Of a stretch of 64,000 nt of DNA, positions 26,602-34,811 are shown piece after piece. The DNA lies in assembly GCA_002083365.1 (NCBI GenBank), contig LVWS01000025.1:1-64000 (forward strand), in the 5' to 3' direction. The DNA is from Nitrospira sp. SG-bin1. GTDB lineage: Bacteria; Nitrospirota; Nitrospiria; Nitrospirales; Nitrospiraceae. The notes beneath the pieces are model-generated. The model had not been told where the DNA came from. It ran no database searches and saw nothing but the letters and a program-made list of their open reading frames with translations. A program made the translations under genes and the position numbers. Position 1 is the first letter of the stretch. Every line of letters begins with the position of its first letter.

Positions 26602-27717
26602 ATGAGAGCCATCTTTACCGTTCCCGTTTCATTGGCCGAACGAAGTTACGAGATCACGATTCAGGCCGGACTTTTGGAAAAGCTCGGCAGGGAGCTGAAG
26701 AAACTAGGAGTCACTGGAAAAGTTGGAATTGTGTCCGATCGGCACGTCGCTCGCCACTACCTGAAGAGAAGTGTAGAGACAATCAAAAGGCATGGAATGG
26801 ATCCCATACCGATCATTCTGACGCCCGGAGAACAGTCAAAAACGTTGACGACTGTGTCGCAAATCCTCGATGTGTTGGCTCGTCACCGATTCGAGCGGTC
26901 CTCTATGCTGTTGGCCCTTGGCGGGGGAGTTGTGGGCGACATGGCCGGTTTTGCCGCCTCGATCTACCAACGCGGCATTCCCTATATTCAGGTGCCGACG
27001 ACGCTTGTTGCACAGGTCGATTCCAGCGTCGGAGGAAAGACGGGTGTCGATCATCGGCTCGGGAAGAACTTGATCGGGTCGTTTTATCAACCGCGCGCCG
27101 TATGGATAGATCCGGAGACTCTTCATACCCTGCCTCCTCGGGAATTGGTGGCCGGGTTTGCCGAGGTGATCAAGTACGGCATCATCGCAGATGAGTCGTT
27201 CTTTAACTATCTGCAACGGCATATGTCGGATTTGCGGAAACAAGTTCCTCGTACAATTGCCACGGTGGTGAAACGATCGTGTGAAATAAAGGCCGAAGTG
27301 GTTGCAGCGGATGAGCGAGAATCCGACCGCAGACGGATCCTCAACTATGGTCATACCATTGGGCATGCGTTGGAAACGTTGGGGGGATATCAATCACTCG
27401 TTCATGGAGAGGCGGTGGGGATTGGGCTCGTGCAAGAAGCCGAACTCGCCTGTTTCCAAGAGATCTGTTCTGGTGCAGTAGTCGAGGACATTCGGCGCGC
27501 TGTGAAGGATGTGGGGCTGAGTGACCGTATGCCGGGGTGGGCACCGCAGAAGATATGGAAGGCCATGTTGCATGACAAGAAGGTATCTGGAGGGCGAGTC
27601 ATCGGCGTGTGGCCGGAATGTATCGGACAGGTGCGCATAGGGCCGATTGAAAGACATGTGTTTGAGCAGTGGTACTCCATGTCTCGAGTCTCCTCTCCTC
27701 CTGGTCATGCCTCATGA
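26602..27717 (+). CDS. aroB: 3-dehydroquinate synthase
   Basis: AroB converts DAHP to 3-dehydroquinate, the second shikimate-pathway step, using NAD and a divalent metal. It is 371 residues. The NAD-binding GGGVVGDMAGFAAS, KTGVDHRLGKNLIGSFYQP and the metal site residues in LNYGHTIGHALE and HGEAVGIG are all present. ATG 26602 has AGGA eight bases upstream. It is monocistronic or leads into nadE 94 bp later. Confidence 0.97.
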   Translation: MRAIFTVPVSLAERSYEITIQAGLLEKLGRELKKLGVTGKVGIVSDRHVARHYLKRSVETIKRHGMDPIPIILTPGEQSKTLTTVSQILDVLARHRFERSSMLLALGGGVVGDMAGFAASIYQRGIPYIQVPTTLVAQVDSSVGGKTGVDHRLGKNLIGSFYQPRAVWIDPETLHTLPPRELVAGFAEVIKYGIIADESFFNYLQRHMSDLRKQVPRTIATVVKRSCEIKAEVVAADERESDRRRILNYGHTIGHALETLGGYQSLVHGEAVGIGLVQEAELACFQEICSGAVVEDIRRAVKDVGLSDRMPGWAPQKIWKAMLHDKKVSGGRVIGVWPECIGQVRIGPIERHVFEQWYSMSRVSSPPGHAS

Positions 27718-27811
27718 CGAGTCTTGCCTCAAAGACTGGTGATGCCATGAATCGATTTCTTGTGCAGATTGCGTTTGGTTTGCGGGAGTAGGCTGGTTCA
27801 ACCGGAGCTCT

Positions 27812-29596
27812 ATGCGGACATTGCGAATCGCGATGGCACAGATGAACCCGATCGTGGGGGACCTGAGTGGCAATGTCCGTCGTATCGCAACTTGGCTCCG
27901 AGAGGCGAAGAAAGCAAAGGCCGATCTGGTTGCATTTCCTGAACTGGCCGTGACCGGTTATCCACCTGAAGATCTTCTACTTAAACCGCAATTTGTGCAA
28001 GACAACCGGCGCGCGCTGGGCGAGGTAATCAGAGCCTGTCGAGGCCTTGTTGTGGTGGTGGGTTATGTGGGGCAAGGCGATCAACGTGAGCAGGCCGCTT
28101 CGCGGCAACCAATTATCTCGGCCAGTCAAGATGAACTCTATAATGCTGCGGCCCTGATTGCCGACGGACGGCTAGTCGGCAGCTATCGAAAATGGTATTT
28201 ACCGAACTATGGCGTATTCGATGAAAGCCGTTATTTTCGCCCCGGTCGGAGACTCCCGTTGCTCCTCGTCAACGGAACGACAATCGGGGTGTCCATCTGC
28301 GAAGATATTTGGTTACCGGAAGGACCCACCCGTGCACAAGCAGCGGCCGGCGCAGAAGTGATCATCAACATCAATGCCTCTCCCTTTCATGTCGGGAAGA
28401 GCCGGTCGAGGGAACAGATGCTCGCGACGAGAGCGCGTGAGAACGGCGTCATTGTGACCTATACCAATACTGTTGGAGGACAGGATGAGTTGATCTTTGA
28501 TGGGAACAGCCTCATCCTGGATCAATCAGGCAACGTGATCGCGCGTGGCCGTGCATTCGAGGAGGAGTTGCTCGTGGCCGATGTGCCCGTTGATCGTGCC
28601 TCACCACGTCATGTGCCTCGTACCCGCAAGACGTCGTTACGTGTCAAGGACACCTCGGTTGTTGACAGAATAGTGGTAAATATGCCAGCAGCCAAGCGGA
28701 AACGGACGAGCATTGTACCGTCGCTGGCGGAACCGTTAGCTGAGATGGAAGAAGTGTATCAGGCGCTGATCTTGTCCGTGAAAGATTATGTCGGAAAAAA
28801 CAGGTTCAAGCGTGTTGTCCTCGGGTTGAGCGGTGGAGTGGATTCGGCATTGACCGCCGCCATCGCAGTGGATGCGCTGGGGATGAACAATGTACTCGGT
28901 GTTTTCATGCCGTCTCCCTATACGTCGCATGAGAGCGAAGAGGATGTTGCAGAACTCGTGAGGTGTCTCGGTATTGAATTGAAAGTGATTCCAATTGCCC
29001 CGACTTTTGATGCCTATCGACAATCACTGGCACACTCATTTGCCGACCGCCCGGCAGATACGACCGAAGAAAACCTTCAGGCGCGCATTCGTGGGAATAT
29101 CCTCATGGCTTTGTCCAATAAGTTCGGGTATCTGGTGTTGACCACCGGGAACAAGAGCGAATTGAGCGTGGGATACGCGACGCTGTACGGCGATATGGCC
29201 GGCGGGTTCGCCGTCATCAAGGATGTGCCGAAGACGATGGTCTATGAGCTGTCGAAGTTCCGTAATGGTCTTGGTCCATCACCTGTGATTCCCAAGCGTA
29301 CTCTAGACCGACCCCCGAGCGCCGAGTTGAGACCGAATCAAAAAGATGAAGATTCCCTACCACCGTATCCCATCCTTGATCCCATTCTCCAGGCGTACGT
29401 GGGAGAAGATCGCCCGCTCGAGGAGATTGTTGAAGCGGGGTTTGATCGTGCAACGGTCGCCCGTGTGGTGAGGATGGTTGATAACAGCGAGTTTAAACGG
29501 CGTCAGGCACCTATCGGTGCTAAGATCACGCATCGCGCCTTCGGCAAGGATCGGCGAATGCCGATCACGAGCGGCTACCGTCTCAAGCAGCCATAA
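27812..29596 (+). CDS. nadE: Glutamine-dependent NAD+ synthetase
   Basis: This enzyme amidates deamido-NAD to NAD using glutamine. At 594 residues it is the two-domain form. An N-terminal nitrilase-type glutaminase carries the triad Glu44 (FPELAVTGY), Lys127 (RKWYLPNYG) and Cys163 (SICEDIW). The C-terminal synthetase has the ATP loop SGGVDS at 340-345 and the TGNKSELSVGYATLYGD motif. CCGGAG precedes ATG 27812. It ties NAD synthesis to glutamine, whose synthesis genes follow. Confidence 0.97.
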   Translation: MRTLRIAMAQMNPIVGDLSGNVRRIATWLREAKKAKADLVAFPELAVTGYPPEDLLLKPQFVQDNRRALGEVIRACRGLVVVVGYVGQGDQREQAASRQPIISASQDELYNAAALIADGRLVGSYRKWYLPNYGVFDESRYFRPGRRLPLLLVNGTTIGVSICEDIWLPEGPTRAQAAAGAEVIININASPFHVGKSRSREQMLATRARENGVIVTYTNTVGGQDELIFDGNSLILDQSGNVIARGRAFEEELLVADVPVDRASPRHVPRTRKTSLRVKDTSVVDRIVVNMPAAKRKRTSIVPSLAEPLAEMEEVYQALILSVKDYVGKNRFKRVVLGLSGGVDSALTAAIAVDALGMNNVLGVFMPSPYTSHESEEDVAELVRCLGIELKVIPIAPTFDAYRQSLAHSFADRPADTTEENLQARIRGNILMALSNKFGYLVLTTGNKSELSVGYATLYGDMAGGFAVIKDVPKTMVYELSKFRNGLGPSPVIPKRTLDRPPSAELRPNQKDEDSLPPYPILDPILQAYVGEDRPLEEIVEAGFDRATVARVVRMVDNSEFKRRQAPIGAKITHRAFGKDRRMPITSGYRLKQP

Positions 29597-29940
29597 TTTG
29601 CACTGATTCTGTATCCTAATCATGTAACGCTTGCCGTTCGGCTCTCCGGATTCCGAATGGAAACGAAGAGTGCGATGGTCTCCTCTCACCGTACTCAATC
29701 AATGCACGGAGCGTGGGCCATACTAGGTTTAGCCAATTGTAAGGGATTTAAGGATTTCCACGTTGAGTGAGAGAAGAGGATGGGCTATGATGGCTCCCCC
29801 TACGCACGGGAAGAGCTGGGAGGTCTGCCCATTGGGTCACGACCGGCCTGGCTCATTGAAGCATTCGTGCGGATTCTCAATGGATCTATCGAAAAGCCGT
29901 CAGTAATTCGCGACCTGGTTGGGCAAGGAGGGGCATCGAC
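29597..29940. other. Intergenic region between nadE and glnB
   Basis: These 344 bases carry no convincing gene. The only recognisable element is the sigma-70-type promoter at 29763-29791. I looked for the -24/-12 (GG-N10-GC) sigma-54 pattern that often precedes glnB or glnA and found no match; one near miss at about 29850 has the wrong spacing. Confidence 0.6.
29763..29791 (+). promoter_or_regulatory. Sigma-70-type promoter for glnB-glnA
   Basis: TTGAGT (29763-29768) and TATGAT (29786-29791) are separated by 17 bases, an optimal spacing. It lies about 150 bp upstream of glnB. Confidence 0.6.
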
Positions 29941-30279
29941 ATGAAATTGGTTGAGGCCATCGTCAAGCCGTTCAAACTTGAGGAGATCAAGGATGCCCTG
30001 TTGGAAATCGGTGTCCAAGGAATGACGGTATCGGAAGTCAAAGGGTTTGGGCGTCAGAAGGGTCATAAGGAAACATACCGAGGGCAAGAGTATACGATCG
30101 AGTTTGTCCCCAAGGTAAAAATCGAGGTGGCAGTAACGGATGTCCTGGTACCTCGGGTGATTGAGGCCATCACCGGCGCCGCGAAGACCGGGAGCATCGG
30201 GGACGGAAAAATTTTTGTTCGAGAGTTGACTGAGGTGGTGCGCATTCGCACAGGAGAAACCGGAGAAACCGCACTGTGA
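29941..30279 (+). CDS. glnB: Nitrogen regulatory protein PII
   Basis: PII senses 2-oxoglutarate and ATP/ADP and relays nitrogen status to partners such as GlnE and transporters. It is 112 residues, the family length. The T-loop (about residues 37-55) contains RQKGHKETYRGQEYTIEF with the uridylylation site Tyr51. The C-terminal RIRTGETGETAL is conserved. GGAGGGG precedes ATG 29941. It lies 59 bp upstream of glnA, so co-transcription is likely. GlnB rather than GlnK is inferred from linkage to glnA. Confidence 0.95.
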   Translation: MKLVEAIVKPFKLEEIKDALLEIGVQGMTVSEVKGFGRQKGHKETYRGQEYTIEFVPKVKIEVAVTDVLVPRVIEAITGAAKTGSIGDGKIFVRELTEVVRIRTGETGETAL

Positions 30280-30338
30280 CGGTAGAGGATCCGCGCGGTG
30301 GAACATGATCGCGGAGGATCTTTTAAAGGAGGAAGGGC

Positions 30339-31748
30339 ATGAACGTGCGTGAGGTGTTGGAGTTCGCCAAGAAGCACAGAGTCCAGATGGTCGATCTGAA
30401 ATTCGTCGATCTGCCGGGTGTATGGCAACATATGACCATCCCTGTAAGCGAACTAACGGAGAACTTGTTCAAAGAGGGTTCCGGTCTCGATGGATCGTCC
30501 ATTCGCGGTTGGAAGGCCATCAACAACAGCGACTTGTTGGTCGTGCCCGACCCGGCGACGGCGTGCCTGGATCCTTTTACGGCGGTGCCGACTCTCAGCC
30601 TGACCGGCAATGTCGTGGATCCGATTTCCCGCGAAAACTACGAGCGCGATCCCAGGTTTATCGCCCAAAAGGCGGAGCGATACCTCCAGAGCACCAAGAT
30701 CGGCGACAATTCGTTCTGGGGGCCGGAAGCCGAATTTTTTATCTTCGACCATGCCCGTTACGACCAGACCAGCCACAGCGGCTTCTACTATCTTGATTCC
30801 GAGGAAGGTGCCTGGAACATGGGGCAGGAGGGACACAACCTGGGAGGGAAGATCCGGCATAAGCAAGGCTATTTCCCGGTGGCTCCGGCGGATACCCAGC
30901 AGGATATTCGAAGCGAGATGGTCCTGGAGATGGAAAAGGTCGGCATCGAAGTCGAAAAGCATCATCATGAGACGGCTTCGGCGGGCCAAGCCGAAATCGA
31001 TATCCGATTCGATTCCCTCTTGCGCACCGCGGACAAGATGATGATGTACAAGTACATCGTTAAGAACGTGGCGCGCCGACATGGGAAGACGGTGACCTTC
31101 ATGCCGAAGCCGCTCTTCAGTGATGCCGGGTCGGGGATGCACACGCACCAGAGCATCTGGAAAGACGGTAAGCCGCTTTTTGCCGGAAAGGACTATGCGG
31201 GGATCTCTCAGCTCTGTTTGTATTATATCGGCGGCATTCTCAAGCATGCGCCGGCGCTGGCGGCGTTTACGAATCCGACGACAAACTCCTACAAGCGCAT
31301 CACACCGGGGTTCGAAGCGCCGGTGCTGCTGGCCTATTCCAGCCGGAACCGATCGGCCGGCATCCGTATTCCGATGTATTCCCCGAGCCCGAAGGCTAAG
31401 CGGATCGAAGTGCGATTTCCAGATCCCTCCTGTAATCCCTATTTGGCGTTTTCCGCCATGCTCATGGCGGGGCTGGATGGGATCCAAAACAAGATCAATC
31501 CCGGTGAGCCAGCCGAAAAAGATCTCTATGATCTCGACCCGAAGGAGGCCGCCAGCATCCCGACTATGCCTGGAAGTCTCGATGAAGCGATCAATAGTTT
31601 GGAAAAGGACTACCAGTTTCTGCTCAAAGGCGAGGTGTTTACCGAGGATCTGATCGAAGCCTGGATCGGCTATAAACGAAGCAAGGAAATCGATCAGATG
31701 CGCTTGCGGCCGCATCCGTATGAATTCTTTCTCTATTATGACGTCTAG
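30339..31748 (+). CDS. glnA: Glutamine synthetase, type I
   Basis: GlnA makes glutamine from glutamate, ammonia and ATP as a dodecamer. It has 469 residues. The beta-Grasp motif GSGLDGSSIRGW, metal and substrate residues in GPEAEFFIFD, and the ATP-binding KPLFSDAGSGMHTHQS and NPTTNSYKR are present. Tyr397 (DLYDLDP) is conserved at exactly the position adenylylated in E. coli, marking the GSI-beta regulated class. AAAGGAGGAAGG precedes ATG 30339. It is probably co-transcribed with glnB. Confidence 0.98.
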   Translation: MNVREVLEFAKKHRVQMVDLKFVDLPGVWQHMTIPVSELTENLFKEGSGLDGSSIRGWKAINNSDLLVVPDPATACLDPFTAVPTLSLTGNVVDPISRENYERDPRFIAQKAERYLQSTKIGDNSFWGPEAEFFIFDHARYDQTSHSGFYYLDSEEGAWNMGQEGHNLGGKIRHKQGYFPVAPADTQQDIRSEMVLEMEKVGIEVEKHHHETASAGQAEIDIRFDSLLRTADKMMMYKYIVKNVARRHGKTVTFMPKPLFSDAGSGMHTHQSIWKDGKPLFAGKDYAGISQLCLYYIGGILKHAPALAAFTNPTTNSYKRITPGFEAPVLLAYSSRNRSAGIRIPMYSPSPKAKRIEVRFPDPSCNPYLAFSAMLMAGLDGIQNKINPGEPAEKDLYDLDPKEAASIPTMPGSLDEAINSLEKDYQFLLKGEVFTEDLIEAWIGYKRSKEIDQMRLRPHPYEFFLYYDV

Positions 31749-31790
31749 CCTTGGTGGCCACCGATGGGCGCATGATGCAGGACTAGAAGG

Positions 31791-32180
31791 TCAGCCTGTC
31801 CCGCACGCGATCCTCCACAGCGCGTGATTGGCGCTGTGTTCATCTACCGTCTGCCAGTTCCCGTTCTCGATGAAGCCGGGTGCCGATCTCCCTGTGCCCA
31901 TCTGACGTGAGAATCCAACCACTTGTAGAACGCGAACACGGGATCGCTCACAGTCAAATTCCTTATGGGTTGTGAAGGATAGGAATCGGGTAGTGCTGTT
32001 CCATTTGATATCCGTCAATTGCCAGAGAGTGGCACGGGTACTTTCCCGGTGAATCGTGGCCGGGTCATAGTACACGGTTTCTTGCGCAACGGTTTGATAG
32101 CGCTTCTCGACCGCATCCCATCCCCCCAAAACCAGCCCAGCGTTCAGTACCAGCACGATGATGAGCAGCAGTTTCGTCAT
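31791..32180 (-). CDS. Secreted protein resembling surface-adhesin protein E
   Basis: This 129-residue protein has a signal peptide (LLLIIVLVLNAGLVLGGW). The beta-rich domain has the pattern YYDPATIHRES, VWQL-like LWQLTDIKWN, then EFDCERSRVRVLQ and a final LWRIACG. That pattern, with two cysteines expected to form a disulphide, resembles the surface-adhesin E family of small secreted proteins of unknown function. It lies convergent to glnA with no evident partner. The family assignment is tentative. Confidence 0.6.
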   Translation of the reverse strand: MTKLLLIIVLVLNAGLVLGGWDAVEKRYQTVAQETVYYDPATIHRESTRATLWQLTDIKWNSTTRFLSFTTHKEFDCERSRVRVLQVVGFSRQMGTGRSAPGFIENGNWQTVDEHSANHALWRIACGTG

Positions 32181-32363
32181 GGCAGGCTACTTCGTGAAGG
32201 GTGTCCATACGATCACGGTCTGATCCCTGATTGTATAAGGAGTAGCAGGTAAAACATCAAGCCGCAACATTCGATTCAGCATACTACGCGACTATGGTTT
32301 ATAGACCCCTTGAGCCTCACCCTGGCATAGGGTATTCTCCGTCCACAACCGAGGAGGGATCTG

Positions 32364-33125
32364 ATGCCGAAGCGAGTCCGCACAGGATTGACGAGGGGTG
32401 ATATTCTCGATCGGTATGTCGAGCGGTTTAAGCAACAACTCGTGAAATTCCAGCCTTTTCTCTCGCGGAAGCGCGGATCGGCGTCGCTCGAGGACTTCGA
32501 CGAAGCCGCGGAAGAACTGATCGGCCAAGTATTCGGCGCCGCATCCGATGAATCGGAGGCCTATTTCTTCGCAAAAACCGGAGAATCCGCGCTGTTACCG
32601 GAAGAAGCACAGGAAAGCGGAACCCACAATGTTGAACGGGAGAGCCTCCAACAGCGACGGCAAGTGCTGGAAAGCTGTCTGGCGGATCTCGAATTGCGTC
32701 GTCGGCTCCAGGCAACGAGGAAGGGGAAGGGGCTTGAGACGGCGCTGGTGGAAGACTACATGTCGCACGATGTGCGGAGCATCCATAAAGAAGCGAGCAT
32801 CAAACAAGCGGGGCAGCTCTTGCTCAAGCATAAGGTAGGTTCGCTCATCGTCGACGACGGTTCACGATATATCGGCATCATCACCGATTCAGATCTGACA
32901 CGCAAAGCCGTCGCCAAAGGGCTCGATCCCAACACCACCACGGTGGCGACCTGTATGAGTCGGTCCATCGTCTCCATTGAAGAAGACGAACTCTTGTCCG
33001 AAGCGATGTCGTTGATGAAGAAACAGGGAATTCGGCACCTTCCGGTGACTGCGGATGCGACGATCATCGGGGTGCTATCTGTTTCCGATCTCCTTCGGGC
33101 CTTTGAAGAGCAGAAAACTTCGTAA
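32364..33125 (+). CDS. CBS-domain pair protein
   Basis: The 253-residue protein has an N-terminal charged, helical region (~1-125) of unknown function. A tandem CBS pair follows (first ~131-180, VEDYMSHDVRSI to GIITDSDL; second ~190-245, VATCMSRSIVSI to GVLSVSDLLRAF). CBS pairs usually bind adenosine nucleotides and report energy status. GAGGAGGGATCTG gives a strong ribosome-binding site for ATG 32364. No partner domain or enzyme is attached, so the output of the sensor is unknown. Confidence 0.85.
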   Translation: MPKRVRTGLTRGDILDRYVERFKQQLVKFQPFLSRKRGSASLEDFDEAAEELIGQVFGAASDESEAYFFAKTGESALLPEEAQESGTHNVERESLQQRRQVLESCLADLELRRRLQATRKGKGLETALVEDYMSHDVRSIHKEASIKQAGQLLLKHKVGSLIVDDGSRYIGIITDSDLTRKAVAKGLDPNTTTVATCMSRSIVSIEEDELLSEAMSLMKKQGIRHLPVTADATIIGVLSVSDLLRAFEEQKTS

Positions 33126-33162
33126 CTGAATGGCGTCGCTTAGGTGAAAGCCGGGAGCGGTG

Positions 33163-34356
33163 TCACATGCGACAAGCTGGCCTGATGGCCTCGAGACCCT
33201 TCAGCCCAAATGTTGCGAGAGCCGCCTGGTTAACGCCACGGAGGGTGCGCACAGGGTTGGCTTCGGAGCTGAGCGGCATCACCGACATGTCGCACACATA
33301 AAGCCGGTCTGTCCCGACGACGCGCAGGTCCTCGTCCACCACGGAGCGACCTGCAAATGGTGCGTCGAGTTGCTGTCGATACGGCATCCGCAGGCTACCG
33401 ACAGCATGATGCACCGTATCCCAACCGAACCCTCTGCCCCCTTGTCCGTACCGGGCGTTGTCGGCCGGCTGGGCGCGCTGGCCGTTGAACTGAAACTGTG
33501 AAAAGATCCGCAGCGTCACGGCGAGAATGACCGTCCCCGCCTGGAAGAACCGGGCCTGTCCCGTCCGGGCATTGGGTGCGACGAGCGTCAGACGGCCGCC
33601 ATGATCTGCACGTCCTCGACGTAATGGTTGAGGAGTACCTGTAGGCCCGGTCCGTCCCCGTGGCTCACGCCCGGGGTCAGCCCCACCTAGTTCACCAGCA
33701 GTTCGGCCGTGTTGAACACACTGGTGCCCTCGGTGAAGAACTCGTCCTTGGGCGTCCCATCCGGCTTGAGATACGGCTGGTGCAAGGCACGCGGAGTCTC
33801 TTCGATCATTAAGTCGGTGTTGAGCGGTGATTGCCGCAACCGGTCGACCACGGTTTGGACGGTGGCTCCCATGGAGGTGGACTCGTTCATGGTCAGTCCG
33901 GCCTGGTCCAACAGACCGTCCGCCAAATCCTGCCGAACCTGTGGGGGAAGTAGTCGAGCTCCCAGCTCTGGATGCTCGGATGAGCCCTGACCAAAAAATC
34001 GATCGGCCGCCGAAGTTCATCTGCGGCTTCTCGCCGATGTAGTTCTGCGCAATGCTGTTGCCGGACGGCCGGAACGTGTCACACCCGAAGTGCCGCGCGA
34101 GGCTGCTGTTAGGGATGCGGGAAATATTGTAGACATGGGTGGGGTAGAGGAACGATCCGGCTTCCAACACGAGGATCCGCTTCTGTGAGCCGAGCCGGTC
34201 CGCGAGATCATCCGCGAGCACTCCACCGCCGATCCCTGAGCCGACGATGATGATGTCAAAATCATCGCGCCAGCCGGAGTATTCGAGAAACAGCCGTTTC
34301 CGGTCAGCCGTGTCCTCCGAAACGAAATTCACATAGGTTGAAGGCGTGAAGGTCAT
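33163..34356 (-). pseudogene. Degraded GMC-type oxidoreductase
   Basis: The 5' part (from ATG complement 34356) encodes a flavoprotein N-terminus with the FAD-binding DFDIIIVGSGIGGGVLADDL and MNFGGRSIFWSG. Near 33965-33975 the frame shifts to HPSIQSWELDYFP, then near 33935 to PQVRQDLADGLLDQAG and on to FNTAELLVN. That frame meets a TAG stop at about 33687-33689 but continues in homologous-looking sequence (GLTPGVSHGDGPGLQ). It shifts again near 33600. The C-terminal GMC motif (VVGTDRLYVCDMSVMP) is intact. With at least three frameshifts and a nonsense codon this is a pseudogene, unless sequencing errors are numerous. Confidence 0.85.
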
Positions 34357-34811
34357 GGCACCCTCCGATCGTGGGGGTGAGTCGTGCGCAACCGCAGGCC
34401 TCGACCGCCGTCCGGCTACCGGGTCTGAGTGTGCGGTCAAGAGAATGATAGGGGAATGAGAGGAAGAAAGTCGATGAGTCGGTTGCGGGTGCTCAAGGAA
34501 ATTGGAAGAAGACTCCATGCCCGGCGTGCATGTGCATCTCCCATCCGAAAAGCTGGCGTCTGGTTGGGGATGCCAAAATCACGGCGGTAATCGCTTTTGC
34601 AGTTACAAGTCGTGTAAAGGCATAACTTGTGCGGCTTTGGCCGGTCCTGTGTCGAGAGCATCTGTGCCTGCGAGCCTCGACCGTGACTTGCCTCTTTTCA
34701 GACAACCAGACTTGCGCTCACGCATCATGAACGAGTTCCATACGCGATTCCCTTTCTAAAGAAAGATCCCCGTTCCGCCCTCGCGATCGGATACACTATT
34801 CACCACCCATC
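34357..34811. other. Intergenic region upstream of the ABC-F gene
   Basis: These 455 bases lie between the start of the GMC pseudogene and the ABC-F gene. Short open frames on both strands show no family-like sequence, ribosome-binding site or conserved motif. I see no RNA gene, repeat or clear promoter. It may be remnant DNA from the decay of the neighbouring pseudogene locus. Confidence 0.5.

Noticed and set aside
29845..29865. Possible sigma-54 promoter upstream of glnB (TGGCTC...GC)
   Set aside because: GG and GC are separated by 9 rather than 10 bases and flanking matches are poor.
30453..31715. A 420-codon open frame on - across glnA
   Set aside because: Antisense shadow of glnA, with Arg/His-rich, motif-free sequence. 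High GC coding regions commonly keep the opposite frame open.
34502..34759. 85-codon frame upstream of the ABC-F gene
   Set aside because: Residue composition and lack of a ribosome-binding site or motif argue against a real gene.
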